43,332 nt of DNA from Rhodoferax sp. (GCF_023701345.1 NZ_JAMPXE010000011.1:1-43332); one strand, 5' to 3'. Shown: positions 15,648-24,858, counted from the stretch's first letter. The notes: generated by a model from the sequence alone, not told the origin. A program made the numbers and translations.

Positions 15648-18281
15648 TTGAACATTCACTTTCATAAAACCATGTTGCCGCCCTGGATGGCCCGGCGCCA
15701 ACGCTGGCGCCTGATCGCTCAATGGGGGTTGCTGTTGGCCGTGCTTTTGCCTGATTCCTGGGCTCAGGCTGCCAACCCGCCAGCGCGCACGGTGCGGGTC
15801 GGCGTCTATGAAAACGCCCCCAAATTGCTGCTGGGCGAAGCGGGGCAGCCCAGCGGCATTCTGGGCGACGTGTTGATGGCCATGGCCGCACAGGAGCACT
15901 GGAACGTGGTGGCGGTGCCCTGTGAATGGCAGGCCTGTCTGGAAGCGCTGGCCAGAGCAGAGATCGACCTGATGCCCGATGTCGCCTACACCGACCAGCG
16001 GGCACAGCTTTTTGATTTTCATCAAGTGCCGGCTCTGTTGAGCTGGTCGCAACTTTACAAACTCAAGGGCACCCCCATCCAGGCCATCACAGATTTGCAC
16101 GGCAAGCGCATCGCGGTCGTGGCCGGCTCGATCCAGGCATCGTCATTGAAAAACATGCTCGACAGTTTTGCGGTGACTGCCACGCTGGTTCAAGTGGTTT
16201 CTTTCGAAGAGGGATTTGAACAGGTGCAGCAGCGCAACGTTGATGCCGTCGCGGCCAACCGTTTTTTTGGTGATATGCAGGCGCCCCGCTTTAACGTCGA
16301 ATCGACCGCCGTGGTGTTTCAACCGGCACAACTGTATTACGCCACCGCCAAGGATAAAAATGGGGCGCTGCTGGCCGCCATTGACCGCCATTTAAAGGCT
16401 TGGCAAGCGCAGTCCGACTCACCCTATGCGGCCGCTTTGCAGCGCTGGATGCAAAGCGCCCCCGCTTTTGAGATACCGGCTTACCTGTGGTGGGTGCTGT
16501 CAGGTTTATTCTCCGCCCTGTTGCTGGCACTCGCCCTGAATGCCTGGCTGCGCCAGCAGGTGGTGCAAAAAACAGCCCGTATCCGTGCCGATGAAGAACG
16601 GCTCAACACCATTCTCAACAGCGTGGATGCCTTCATCTACATCAAGGATCTGGAACTGCGTTACCAGTATGCCAACAGCCGGGTCGCGCAGCTGTTTGGC
16701 CGCAGCGCCGAACAGGTGATCGGGCAAACGGACAGTGCATTTTTCGATGCGGCCACGGTGGCCAAGTTGCGCGCCCATGATTTACGCGTGATTGAACACG
16801 GTGAGCGCGTCGAAGAGGAAGAAATCAACCGCAGCATTGATGGCCAGGTGACGCAGAGCTTTTTGTCAGTCAAGCTGCCCCTGCGCGACAGTGAGGGCCA
16901 CATTTATGCCTTATGCGGCATCTCGACCGACATGACCCGGCGCGTGCAGGCCGAAGAAGCCATCCATCAACTGGCGTTTTACGACTCCCTGACTGGTCTG
17001 CCCAACCGGCGCCTGTTGCAGGACCGGGTACAACAGCTGCTGAGCTCGCTGTCACGCATGCCCCAAAGCGCCGCTCTGATGTTTCTCGACGTGGACAATT
17101 TCAAGGACATCAACGACACCCTGGGCCATGATGTCGGTGACGAGTTGCTGCACCAGATTGCCGAACGCATGCGCGAATGCGTCAGGGCCCAGGACACCCT
17201 GGCGCGCCAGGGTGGCGATGAGTTCGTGGTGATGCTGGTCAACCTCAGCACCCAGCCGGGGGAAGCGGCACGGCAGGCACAACAGGTGGCGCAAAAACTT
17301 CTGCACCGACTCAGCCAAACGTACCAGTTGGGCACGCACAGCTGCCAAACCAGCGTCAGCATCGGGGTCACCCTGATTGAGGGACCGAACGAAACGCGTG
17401 AAGAGCTTTTAAAACAGGCCGACATGGCCATGTACCAAGCCAAGGCCGCCGGACGCAATACCCTGCGCTTTTTCAACCCCGAAATGCAGGCCCTGGTGGT
17501 GGCCCGCACCACGCTCGAGGCCGACCTGCGCTGGGCCCTGGCGCATGATGAATTTGTCCTGTATTACCAGCCACAGGTGAATGACCAGGGGCAAACACTT
17601 GGCTTTGAGGCGCTGCTGCGCTGGCAGCACCCGATGCGCGGCTTGATCCTGCCCGCTGAATTCATCGCAGTAGCGGAATCTTCCGGCCTGATCGTGGCGT
17701 TGGGGGACTGGGTGCTGCGCAACGCCTGTCTTCAGTTGCAGGCATTTTCACAGCAGGCGTCGCAGCGCCATTGGACCGTTGCAGTCAATGTCGGCGCGGC
17801 GCAATTCCGGCAGACCGATTTTGTCACCCGGGTACAAACGACACTGCAGCAAACCGGCGCTAATCCGGCACGGCTGGAACTGGAACTGACAGAGAGCCAA
17901 CTGGTCGACGATATGCCCGACGTGATGGCCAAGATGGATGCGCTGCGAGATGTTGGCGTGCGCTTGTCGCTGGACGACTTTGGCACCGGCTACTCGTCAC
18001 TGGCCATTCTCAAGAGGCTACCACTTGACCAGCTCAAAATTGACCAGGGGTTCGTCCACAACATGCTCGACGACCCACAAAACGCCAGCATCATCCGCGC
18101 CATCGTCACGCTCGGCGACAGCCTGGGGCTGGCGGTGATTGCCGAGGGCGTGGAGCGCGCGGTGCAACGCGATGCCTTGCTGGCGCTGGGCTGCCGCCAT
18201 TTCCAGGGCTATCTGTTTGGCCAGCCGACACCGGGTCCCGCGGCCGCCGCATACGCCATGGACAGCGCTCAGGCCGGGTAG
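15648..18281 (+). CDS. Membrane receptor with solute-binding, PAS, GGDEF and EAL domains
   Basis: The 877-residue protein is predicted to make and/or degrade cyclic-di-GMP. Order: N-terminal signal or anchor (about 18-43), periplasmic SBP_bac_3-like domain (about 45-265, beginning RTVRVGVYENAPKLLLGE), membrane segment (about 280-302), PAS (about 320-440, ILNSVDAFIYIKD), GGDEF (RQGGDEF at about 520-526) and EAL (GFEALLRW at about 652-659, DDFGTGYSSL at about 776-785). Both catalytic signatures look intact, so either activity is possible. The binding domain suggests sensing an amino acid or similar ligand directly. The TTG at 15648 is uncertain; ATG 15672 is in frame and leaves a complete signal sequence. 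Its 3' end overlaps convergent yggS by 13 bp. Confidence 0.9.
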   Translation: MNIHFHKTMLPPWMARRQRWRLIAQWGLLLAVLLPDSWAQAANPPARTVRVGVYENAPKLLLGEAGQPSGILGDVLMAMAAQEHWNVVAVPCEWQACLEALARAEIDLMPDVAYTDQRAQLFDFHQVPALLSWSQLYKLKGTPIQAITDLHGKRIAVVAGSIQASSLKNMLDSFAVTATLVQVVSFEEGFEQVQQRNVDAVAANRFFGDMQAPRFNVESTAVVFQPAQLYYATAKDKNGALLAAIDRHLKAWQAQSDSPYAAALQRWMQSAPAFEIPAYLWWVLSGLFSALLLALALNAWLRQQVVQKTARIRADEERLNTILNSVDAFIYIKDLELRYQYANSRVAQLFGRSAEQVIGQTDSAFFDAATVAKLRAHDLRVIEHGERVEEEEINRSIDGQVTQSFLSVKLPLRDSEGHIYALCGISTDMTRRVQAEEAIHQLAFYDSLTGLPNRRLLQDRVQQLLSSLSRMPQSAALMFLDVDNFKDINDTLGHDVGDELLHQIAERMRECVRAQDTLARQGGDEFVVMLVNLSTQPGEAARQAQQVAQKLLHRLSQTYQLGTHSCQTSVSIGVTLIEGPNETREELLKQADMAMYQAKAAGRNTLRFFNPEMQALVVARTTLEADLRWALAHDEFVLYYQPQVNDQGQTLGFEALLRWQHPMRGLILPAEFIAVAESSGLIVALGDWVLRNACLQLQAFSQQASQRHWTVAVNVGAAQFRQTDFVTRVQTTLQQTGANPARLELELTESQLVDDMPDVMAKMDALRDVGVRLSLDDFGTGYSSLAILKRLPLDQLKIDQGFVHNMLDDPQNASIIRAIVTLGDSLGLAVIAEGVERAVQRDALLALGCRHFQGYLFGQPTPGPAAAAYAMDSAQAG

Positions 18282-18961
18282 TGCCGCGCGCCAAAGATGG
18301 CCGAGCCGACCCGAACCAGGGTACTGCCAGAGGCGATGGCGGCCTCCAGATCAGCACTCATCCCCATCGACAGGGTATCCAGCTTGAGTCCTTGCACATT
18401 CAATTCGTGCAACAAAACACTGGCTCTTTTGAATACCTGACACGCCGCCGCAAAATCTGGCGCAGGTTCCGGAATACACATCAAACCGCGCAGACGCAAG
18501 CGCGGCAGGCCGGCCACGGCCTGGGCCAGCGCCAGGGCGTCTTCAGGCGCCACACCCGACTTGGTGGGACCGCCATCGACATTGACCTGGATGCACACTT
18601 GCAAAGGCGGCAAGCCAGCGGGGCGTTGTTCGCTCAGGCGCTGGGCAATTTTGAGACGGTCCACCGTGTGCACCCAGTCAAAGTGCTCGGCCACCAGCCG
18701 GGTCTTGTTGCTCTGGACCGGGCCAATGCAGTGCCACACCAGCGGCAGCTGCCGCAAGACGATGATTTTTTCCACCGCTTCCTGGATGTAGTTTTCGCCA
18801 AACGCGGTCTGACCGGCCTCGAAGGCGGCTTGCACCGAATCAGCGCCAAAAGTTTTGGAAACTGCCAGCAGCGTCACGGCTTCGGGAAACCGGCCAGCCG
18901 CCTGGCAGGCGGCGTGGATACGCGCACGCACAGCGCTGAGTTGTGTTGAAATCTTGGTCAT
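18269..18961 (-). CDS. yggS: YggS family PLP homeostasis protein
   Basis: The 230-residue fold-type III PLP protein belongs to the YggS/PROSC family, involved in pyridoxal phosphate homeostasis rather than a known catalytic step. The PLP lysine is in LLAVSKTFG, followed by FGENYIQEAVEK, WHCIGPVQSNKTR, and LSMGMSADLEAAI, all family signatures, ending with VRVGSAIFGAR. ATG 18961 is used because the conserved region starts soon after it. It is divergent from pilT with 33 bp between them, the usual neighbourhood of yggS in many proteobacteria. Confidence 0.93.
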   Translation of the reverse strand: MTKISTQLSAVRARIHAACQAAGRFPEAVTLLAVSKTFGADSVQAAFEAGQTAFGENYIQEAVEKIIVLRQLPLVWHCIGPVQSNKTRLVAEHFDWVHTVDRLKIAQRLSEQRPAGLPPLQVCIQVNVDGGPTKSGVAPEDALALAQAVAGLPRLRLRGLMCIPEPAPDFAAACQVFKRASVLLHELNVQGLKLDTLSMGMSADLEAAIASGSTLVRVGSAIFGARHYPA

Positions 18962-18994
18962 AATTGTCAAGCGTAACAAACAAAAGGGACCCCT

Positions 18995-20038
18995 GTGGAC
19001 ATTACCCAATTGCTGGCCTTCAGCGTCAAGAACAAAGCGTCAGATTTGCATTTGTCCGCCGGGCTACCGCCCATGATCCGGGTCCACGGCGATGTGCGGC
19101 GCATCAACGTCGAACCGCTGGAGCACAAGCAGGTGCACGCCATGGTGTATGACATCATGAACGATGCACAACGCAAACGGTATGAAGAGTTTCTGGAAAT
19201 TGACTTTTCGTTTGAAATCGAAGGCCTGGCGCGTTTTCGGGTCAACGCCTTCAACCAGAACCGGGGTGCCGGCGCGGTGTTCCGGACCATTCCCAGCAAA
19301 ATCCTGACGCTCGAGCAACTCAACTGCCCGAAAATTTTTGCCGAGCTGGCGCTCAAGCCGCGCGGCATGGTGCTGGTGACCGGCCCCACCGGCTCTGGCA
19401 AGTCCACCACCCTGGCGGCCATGGTGAACTACCTCAATGAAACCGAGTTTGGCCACATCCTGACGGTGGAAGACCCGATTGAATTCGTCCACGACTCCAA
19501 GAAATGCCTGATCAACCAGCGTGAGGTCGGGCCGCACACGCAAAGCTTTGCCGCCGCCCTCAAGTCGGCGCTGCGCGAAGACCCGGACGCCATTCTGGTG
19601 GGCGAAATGCGCGACCTGGAAACCATCCGCCTGGCCATGACCGCAGCCGAAACCGGCCACCTGGTTTTTGGCACCCTGCACACTTCCAGCGCCGCCAAAA
19701 CCATTGACCGGATCATTGACGTGTTCCCCGCTGCAGAAAAGGAAATGATCCGCGCCATGCTCAGCGAATCGCTGCAAGCGGTGATCTCGCAAACCCTGTG
19801 CAAGACCAAGGACGGCCAGGGCCGGGTGGCGGCGCACGAGATCATGCTGGGCACCAGCGCCATCCGCAACCTGATCCGCGAGGCCAAGGTGGCGCAGATG
19901 TATTCCAGCATCCAGACCGGCAACAACGTGGGCATGCAAACCCTCGACCAGAACCTGACCGACCTGGTGCGGCGCAACATCATCAGCCCGGCCGAGGCCC
20001 GCACCAAGGCCAAAATTCCCGAAAACTTCCCAGGGTGA
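18995..20038 (+). CDS. pilT: Type IV pilus retraction ATPase PilT
   Basis: This 347-residue hexameric ATPase depolymerises type IV pili and drives twitching. N-terminal PAS-like domain (MDITQLLAFSVKNKASDLHLSAGLPP), then the core with Walker A GPTGSGKST (about residues 130-138), Asp box VEDPIEFVH, Walker B AILVGEMRDLETI and His box TGHLVFGTLHT. The AIRNLIRE motif near the C terminus, needed for retraction, is present. Start is GTG 18995 with AAGGGA upstream (18984-18989). pilU follows after 4 bp, so the two form an operon. Confidence 0.97.
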   Translation: MDITQLLAFSVKNKASDLHLSAGLPPMIRVHGDVRRINVEPLEHKQVHAMVYDIMNDAQRKRYEEFLEIDFSFEIEGLARFRVNAFNQNRGAGAVFRTIPSKILTLEQLNCPKIFAELALKPRGMVLVTGPTGSGKSTTLAAMVNYLNETEFGHILTVEDPIEFVHDSKKCLINQREVGPHTQSFAAALKSALREDPDAILVGEMRDLETIRLAMTAAETGHLVFGTLHTSSAAKTIDRIIDVFPAAEKEMIRAMLSESLQAVISQTLCKTKDGQGRVAAHEIMLGTSAIRNLIREAKVAQMYSSIQTGNNVGMQTLDQNLTDLVRRNIISPAEARTKAKIPENFPG

Positions 20039-20042
20039 CCTC

Positions 20043-21179
20043 ATGGAACGCGATCAAGCCACTTCTTTCATTACCGACCTGCTCAAGCTGATGACCAGCC
20101 GCGGCGGCAGCGACCTGTTCATCACCGCCGAGTTCCCGCCCGCCATCAAGGTCGACGGCAAGGTCACCAAGGTCTCGCCACAACCCCTCAACGAGGGCCA
20201 CACGCTGGCGCTGGCGCGCTCCATCATGAACGACAAACAGGTGGCCGAATTCGAGCGCACCAAGGAATGCAACTTTGCCATTGCGCCGCCGGGTCTGGGC
20301 CGTTTCCGGGTCAATGCCTTCATGCAGCAGAGCAAGGTGGGCCTGGTGCTGCGCACCATTCCCATGACCCTGCCCAGCATTGACAGCCTTAACCTGCCAC
20401 CCATCCTGAAAGATGTGGTCAATACCAAGCGCGGGCTGTGCATCCTGGTCGGCGCCACCGGCTCGGGCAAATCGACCACGCTGGCGGCCATGGTGGACTG
20501 GCGCAACCAATCCACCTTTGGCCACATCATCACCATCGAGGACCCCATCGAGTTTGTCCACCCGCACAAAAACTGCGTGGTGACGCAGCGCGAGGTCGGC
20601 ATTGACACCGACAGCTGGGAGGCGGCGCTGAAAAACACCTTGCGCCAGGCCCCCGATGTGATCCTGATGGGTGAAATCCGCGACCGCGAGACCATGGAGC
20701 ATGCCGTGGCCTTTGCCGAAACCGGCCACCTGTGCCTGGCCACGCTGCACGCCAACAGCGCCAACCAGGCGCTCGACCGGATCATCAACTTTTTCCCCGA
20801 AGAGCGGCGCACCCAACTGCTGATGGACTTGTCGCTCAACCTCAAGGCACTGGTATCGCAGCGCCTGTTGCCCAAGCAGGACAGCAAGGGACGTCTGGCC
20901 GTGGTCGAGATCCTGCTCAATTCCCCGCTGATATCCGACCTGATCTTCAAGGGCGAAGTCGCCGAAATCAAGGAAATCATGAAGAAAAGCCGCAACATCG
21001 GCATGCAAACCTTTGACCAGGCACTGTTCGATGCCTACGAGGCTAACCAGATCACTTATGAAGACGCGCTGCGCAACGCCGACTCGATGAACGATTTGCG
21101 ACTGCAAATCAAACTCAACAGCCAGCGAGGCAAGACGCAGGACCTGAGCGCCGGCACCGAAAATTTCAGCATTGTCTAA
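20043..21179 (+). CDS. pilU: Type IV pilus accessory retraction ATPase PilU
   Basis: The 378-residue PilT paralogue assists retraction. Walker A GATGSGKST (about 138-146), IEDPIEFVHPHK, VILMGEIRDRETMEHA, and TGHLCLATLHANSANQALDRI are present. The C-terminal tail is longer than in PilT and ends GTENFSIV. RYxxF-type features distinguish it only weakly; the assignment rests on position directly after pilT and on overall sequence. ATG 20043 with the pilT stop four bases before it. Confidence 0.95.
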   Translation: MERDQATSFITDLLKLMTSRGGSDLFITAEFPPAIKVDGKVTKVSPQPLNEGHTLALARSIMNDKQVAEFERTKECNFAIAPPGLGRFRVNAFMQQSKVGLVLRTIPMTLPSIDSLNLPPILKDVVNTKRGLCILVGATGSGKSTTLAAMVDWRNQSTFGHIITIEDPIEFVHPHKNCVVTQREVGIDTDSWEAALKNTLRQAPDVILMGEIRDRETMEHAVAFAETGHLCLATLHANSANQALDRIINFFPEERRTQLLMDLSLNLKALVSQRLLPKQDSKGRLAVVEILLNSPLISDLIFKGEVAEIKEIMKKSRNIGMQTFDQALFDAYEANQITYEDALRNADSMNDLRLQIKLNSQRGKTQDLSAGTENFSIV

Positions 21180-21200
21180 GAAACCACCATCGGAACCCTC

Positions 21201-22118
21201 ATGACCACCAGAAACTACGACCCCACCCCCGCCCGTCACGTTGCCTTTCTGGGCCTGGGCGTCATGGGCTACCCCATGGCTGGCCACCTGGCGCGTGCCG
21301 GCCACCAGGTCACCGTTTTCAACCGCACCGCGGCCAGGGCAGTCGATTGGTGCGCCGAGTATGCCGCTGCCAGCGCCCAGGCGGGAGATTTGAAGCATGC
21401 GCCCGCACCGCGCCAGGCGGTGCAGGATGCCGACCTGGTGTTCTGCTGTGTCGGCAATGATGACGATTTGCGCAGCGTGGTGCTCGGTCCCGATGGTGCC
21501 TTTGCCGGCATGAAAGCGGGTGCCGTGCTGGTGGACCACACCACCGCGTCAGCCAATGTCGCGCGCGAACTCCATGCCGTGGCCAAAACCAGGGGACTGC
21601 ATTTTGTCGATGCGCCAGTCTCGGGCGGTCAGGCCGGCGCCCAGAACGGCGCCCTCACGGTCATGTGCGGTGGTGACCAGGCCGCTTTCGAGGCCGCGCA
21701 ACCGGTGGCCATGGCGTTTTCCAGGGCCGTCACTTACCTGGGGGCCAGCGGTGCCGGGCAACTGGCCAAGATGGTCAACCAGATTTGCATTGCCGGCCTG
21801 GTCCAGGGTCTGGCCGAGGCCATTGCTTTTGGCGAAAAGGCCGGGCTCGACATGAGCCAGGTGCTCGACGTGATTGGCAAGGGCGCGGCGCAAAGCTGGC
21901 AACTCGACAACCGGGGCAAAACCATGGTGGCCGACAAATTCGACTTTGGTTTTGCCGTGGACTGGATGCGCAAAGACCTCGGGCTGGTGCTCGACGAGGC
22001 CAAACACAACGGGGCACGCCTGCCGGTCACCGCCCTGGTGGATCAGTTTTATGGTGATGTGCAGCAGATGGGCGGACGGCGCTGGGACACCTCCAGCCTG
22101 ATCAAGCGCTTGCGCTGA
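21201..22118 (+). CDS. HIBADH-family NAD(P)-dependent dehydrogenase (beta-hydroxyacid dehydrogenase)
   Basis: The 305-residue enzyme has an N-terminal Rossmann motif FLGLGVMGYPMAGHLARAGH (GxGxMG, about 17-22), substrate motif DAPVSGGQAGAQNGALTVMCGG (about 138-159), catalytic-lysine motif GAGQLAKMVNQ (about 181-191) and cofactor segment near the C terminus (KDLGLVLDEA). Relatives include 3-hydroxyisobutyrate dehydrogenase, tartronate semialdehyde reductase and glyoxylate/succinic semialdehyde reductases, so the substrate is open. It lies 21 bp after pilU on the same strand and may be read through from pilTU. It converges on dolP with a 7-bp gap. Confidence 0.88.
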   Translation: MTTRNYDPTPARHVAFLGLGVMGYPMAGHLARAGHQVTVFNRTAARAVDWCAEYAAASAQAGDLKHAPAPRQAVQDADLVFCCVGNDDDLRSVVLGPDGAFAGMKAGAVLVDHTTASANVARELHAVAKTRGLHFVDAPVSGGQAGAQNGALTVMCGGDQAAFEAAQPVAMAFSRAVTYLGASGAGQLAKMVNQICIAGLVQGLAEAIAFGEKAGLDMSQVLDVIGKGAAQSWQLDNRGKTMVADKFDFGFAVDWMRKDLGLVLDEAKHNGARLPVTALVDQFYGDVQQMGGRRWDTSSLIKRLR

Positions 22119-22125
22119 AACCGCC

Positions 22126-22764
22126 TTATTTCTTGGCCTCGTTGGCTGCCGGCTTGGGCAACAGGTTGCGCAGTTCGTCTTCGCTGATGATCTCAAAGAC
22201 ACGCACCACCTTTTGCACGCCGGGCGTGCTGCGGGCAATTTCGGTGGCGCGATCAGCCTCGCGTTGCGTGACGCGGCCCATCAGGTAGGTGGTGCCACGC
22301 TCGGTGACCACCTTGTAAGCATTGGTAAAAATGTCTCTGGCATCCACCATGGCGGCTTTGACACGCCCTGTGACCAGGGTGTCTGCAGACCGCTGCACCA
22401 GGGTCGTATTGCCCAGCACAGCCAGTTCATTGACCACCGCTTGCACGTTGTCCACGCGCGTCACGATCTGCTCCACCAATTGTTTGTCTTGCAGGCTCGG
22501 GACTTCGCCGGTCAGCAGGACACGGCGGTTATAGCTGTTGATGTTGACATGCGTGCGACTGCCCAGGTTGTCACGAATGCGGCTGGCAGCACGCAATTCA
22601 ATGGTCTCGTCTTCAAGTTGGGCACCCGAGGTACGCCGATCCGTGGCGACCAGCGAGCCCATGACCGCACCGCCGATGACGATAGGAGCGCAAGCACTCA
22701 AAGTGGCACCGAGACTGGCACCGACGAGGCACATGGAGAGAAGTTTCTGACTGACAAATTTCAT
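22126..22764 (-). CDS. dolP: BON-domain outer-membrane lipoprotein DolP (YraP)
   Basis: The 212-residue protein has a lipoprotein signal with lipobox LSAC (acylated cysteine at about residue 25), then two BON domains (about 55-120 with VNINSYNRRVLLTGEVPS, and about 130-200 with TYLMGRVTQREAD). DolP binds anionic phospholipid and supports envelope integrity at division sites in E. coli. It follows gmhA/diaA by 9 bp, in the conserved order yraN-diaA/gmhA-dolP next to rsmI. Ends with a lysine-rich tail. Confidence 0.9.
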   Translation of the reverse strand: MKFVSQKLLSMCLVGASLGATLSACAPIVIGGAVMGSLVATDRRTSGAQLEDETIELRAASRIRDNLGSRTHVNINSYNRRVLLTGEVPSLQDKQLVEQIVTRVDNVQAVVNELAVLGNTTLVQRSADTLVTGRVKAAMVDARDIFTNAYKVVTERGTTYLMGRVTQREADRATEIARSTPGVQKVVRVFEIISEDELRNLLPKPAANEAKK

Positions 22765-22773
22765 GGGAGTTTC

Positions 22774-23358
22774 CTAATCGCCAAGTAGCAAGGTATCGAC
22801 CGCATCGCACAGGCAATGCAGGGTCAGCAGGTGAACTTCCTGGATGCGCGCGGTGCGCTCGTGGGGCACACAGATGTGCACGTCGGTATCGCGCAGCGCC
22901 TGCACCATCTTGCCGCCGCCGCGACCGCTCAAACCAATCACCACCATGTCACGCTGGTGCGCCGCTTCGATGGCTGCCAGCACGTTGGCCGAGTTGCCAC
23001 TGGTGGTGATGGCCAGCAGCACATCGCCCGGTTGACCCAGGGCCCGCACCTGGCGCGAAAACACATGGGTGAAGTCATAGTCGTTGGCAATCGCCGTCAG
23101 AATCGAACTGTCGGTGGTCAGCGCGATGGCCGCCAGCTCCGGGCGCTCGCGCTCGAAGCGGCCGACAAATTCGGCTGAAAAATGCTGGGCGTCGGCGGCC
23201 GAGCCGCCATTGCCACAACTCAGCACCTTGCCGCCGCTGGTGACACAGGCCATGAGCGCCTGCACGGCATCGGCAATGGGTTGACTGAGCAGCGGCGCGG
23301 CCTGGTATTTCAGGTCAGCACTGTCTATGAAATGTTGTTGGATACGTTGTTGCAGCAT
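22774..23358 (-). CDS. gmhA: SIS-domain phosphoheptose isomerase / DiaA-like protein
   Basis: The 194-residue protein has one SIS domain with [21 protein letters not shown] (about 49-69), [33 protein letters not shown] and [18 protein letters not shown]. The glutamate in SAEFVGRF and histidine in QEVHLL match catalytic residues of GmhA (sedoheptulose-7-phosphate isomerase for LPS heptose). The operon position with yraN and dolP is that of E. coli diaA, a DnaA-binding protein that lacks this glutamate. I favour GmhA activity on residues, with DiaA as the alternative on context. Confidence 0.75.
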   Translation of the reverse strand: MLQQRIQQHFIDSADLKYQAAPLLSQPIADAVQALMACVTSGGKVLSCGNGGSAADAQHFSAEFVGRFERERPELAAIALTTDSSILTAIANDYDFTHVFSRQVRALGQPGDVLLAITTSGNSANVLAAIEAAHQRDMVVIGLSGRGGGKMVQALRDTDVHICVPHERTARIQEVHLLTLHCLCDAVDTLLLGD

Positions 23359-23431
23359 GGTCGCAATGATACCCGCGCAGGCCCGATACGCGTCTTCTCA
23401 TGGTCCGTACCCTGCCCGACTTTGCAAAGTC

Positions 23432-23845
23432 TTACATTGCGTCTGCATCGAAGGCCCCGGGCAACCACTCGATCCCGTCCGCCTGCACCGCCACCACATC
23501 GAAGCGGCAAGGCGGCAGGGTACGCAGGCGCATCAGGTAGTGGCGTGCGGCAAACACAATGCGCTTTTGCTTGACCCAACTGACGCTGGCGGCAGCGCCG
23601 CCATGGCTGTTTGATGCGCGACGGCGCACCTCGACAAAGACACAGGTGCCATCGGGCGCACGCATGATCAGGTCAATTTCACCACCGCCCCGCCCCGGAG
23701 TTCGATAATTGCGCTCCAGCAGGCGCAAACCGGCGTGCTGCAAATGTGCCAGCGCCAGGTTTTCGGCCTGATCGCCCAGCTGCTTGGTTGTGGACGGCTG
23801 CAACGGCGCGGGTGCCGACCCCGATTTGACAAGAGGAATACCCAT
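23432..23845 (-). CDS. yraN: YraN family (UPF0102) endonuclease-like protein
   Basis: The 137-residue protein has a predicted PD-(D/E)XK fold: GDQAENLALAHLQHAG, RNYRTPGRGGGEIDLIMR, CVFVEVRRR, with E-I-D-L and E-V-R giving the acidic core (R replaces the usual lysine at the last position). The molecular role is poorly known, possibly Holliday-junction-related. ATG 23845 has AAGGAG 10 nt upstream on the minus strand. That ATG shares a base with the rsmI start codon on the opposite strand, so the two genes begin head to head with no gap. Confidence 0.9.
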   Translation of the reverse strand: MGIPLVKSGSAPAPLQPSTTKQLGDQAENLALAHLQHAGLRLLERNYRTPGRGGGEIDLIMRAPDGTCVFVEVRRRASNSHGGAAASVSWVKQKRIVFAARHYLMRLRTLPPCRFDVVAVQADGIEWLPGAFDADAM

Positions 23846-23869
23846 TGACTTCAAGCTCCTTGACTCCTG
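23831..23869. promoter_or_regulatory. Head-to-head start codons and interlocked ribosome binding sites of yraN and rsmI
   Basis: yraN starts with ATG at 23845-23843 (minus) and rsmI with TTG at 23845-23847 (plus), sharing base 23845. The rsmI ribosome binding site AGAGGA (about 23832-23837) lies inside yraN codons; the yraN site AAGGAG lies inside rsmI codons. GTG 23869 is an alternative rsmI start that would remove the overlap. Promoters for each gene must then lie inside the other. Confidence 0.5.
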
Positions 23870-24786
23870 TGAGCGCCAGCTACGCCCAGGCCCTGCTGGC
23901 AGCGCAGCAGGCGTGTGGCCAGCAAAATTACCCGCGCGGCGCCTTGTACGTGGTGGCCACGCCGATCGGCAACCTGGCCGATATTAGCCTGCGCGCCTTG
24001 CATGTGCTGCAACTGGCCGATCTGATCGCCTGCGAGGACACGCGCCATACCCAGACCTTGTTGCGCGCCTACGGCATCGACAAGACGCCGGCGCAGTTGC
24101 TGGCGCTGCACCAGCACAACGAGGCGCAGGCGGCACAGGTGGTGCTGGAGCGGCTGCGCCAGGGCCTGCGCGTGGCCTATGTGAGCGATGCCGGCACGCC
24201 CGCCATCAGCGACCCCGGGGCCCGGCTGGTGGCGGACGCGCGCCAGGCCGGTTTGCCGGTGCTGCCGCTGCCCGGCGCCAGCAGCATCACCACGGTGCTG
24301 AGCGTGGCCGGCCTGACCCTGGACGCCCGGCACCCGGACGGCTTTGTCTTTGCCGGTTTTTTGCCCAGCAAGAGCGGCGAACGCAACACCGCGGTGCAGA
24401 TCCTGGCCAAGGAGGCGCGGGCGGTGGTGCTGCTGGAAGCCCCGCACCGGATTGAGGCGCTGGCCACGGCGCTGGCCCTGTTGGGCACGCGGGCCGTCAC
24501 GGTGGGGCGCGAACTGACCAAGCAGTTCGAGGAAATCGCCACACTGGCGGCGCAGGATTTTCCGGCCTGGCTGGCGCAGGACAGCAACCGCCTGCGCGGT
24601 GAATTCGCCCTGGTGCTGCACCCGGCCCCGGCCAGCGTGGCCAGTGGTCCCGACAGCCGTGTGCTGCAATTGCTGCTGGCCGAGCTGCCCCTCAAGACCG
24701 CCGTCAAGCTGGCTGCCGACATCACCGGCGAGCCGCGCAATGCGCTCTACGAGCTGGCCTTGGGCCTGAAGGGCAAAGCCGCCTGA
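23845..24786 (+). CDS. rsmI: 16S rRNA (cytidine(1402)-2'-O)-methyltransferase RsmI
   Basis: This 313-residue SAM-dependent tetrapyrrole-methylase-fold enzyme adds the 2'-O-methyl to C1402 of 16S rRNA. Signatures: LYVVATPIGNLADISLRAL (about 33-51), CEDTRHTQTLL, YVSDAGTPAISDPGARLV, PLPGASSITTVLSVAG and FAGFLPSKSGER. TTG 23845 is supported by AGAGGA at correct spacing; GTG 23869 is possible. Conserved neighbour of yraN. Confidence 0.95.
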   Translation: MTSSSLTPVSASYAQALLAAQQACGQQNYPRGALYVVATPIGNLADISLRALHVLQLADLIACEDTRHTQTLLRAYGIDKTPAQLLALHQHNEAQAAQVVLERLRQGLRVAYVSDAGTPAISDPGARLVADARQAGLPVLPLPGASSITTVLSVAGLTLDARHPDGFVFAGFLPSKSGERNTAVQILAKEARAVVLLEAPHRIEALATALALLGTRAVTVGRELTKQFEEIATLAAQDFPAWLAQDSNRLRGEFALVLHPAPASVASGPDSRVLQLLLAELPLKTAVKLAADITGEPRNALYELALGLKGKAA

Positions 24787-24838
24787 CTTTGCCATAACCG
24801 GTGGCTTCGGCCAGACCAGATCGGTTTGAAAAAATCGG

Positions 24839-24858
24839 CACAGGACTGTGTCTATACT
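24839..24858 (+). promoter_or_regulatory. Inverted repeat and -10-like box before ttrS (possible leaderless start)
   Basis: CACAG-GA-CTGTG (24839-24850) is a perfect inverted repeat, followed by TATACT (24853-24858), a good -10 match. The ttrS ATG at 24865 lies 7 nt after that box, where transcription would begin, and no Shine-Dalgarno sequence precedes it. A TTGAAA at 24826 is 21 bp upstream of the -10, too far for a normal -35, so an activator acting at the repeat is plausible. Confidence 0.3.

Noticed and set aside
19983-21539. Long open frame antisense to pilU and the HIBADH-family gene
   Set aside because: His/Gln/Gly-rich shadow translation, no motifs, covers well-supported genes.
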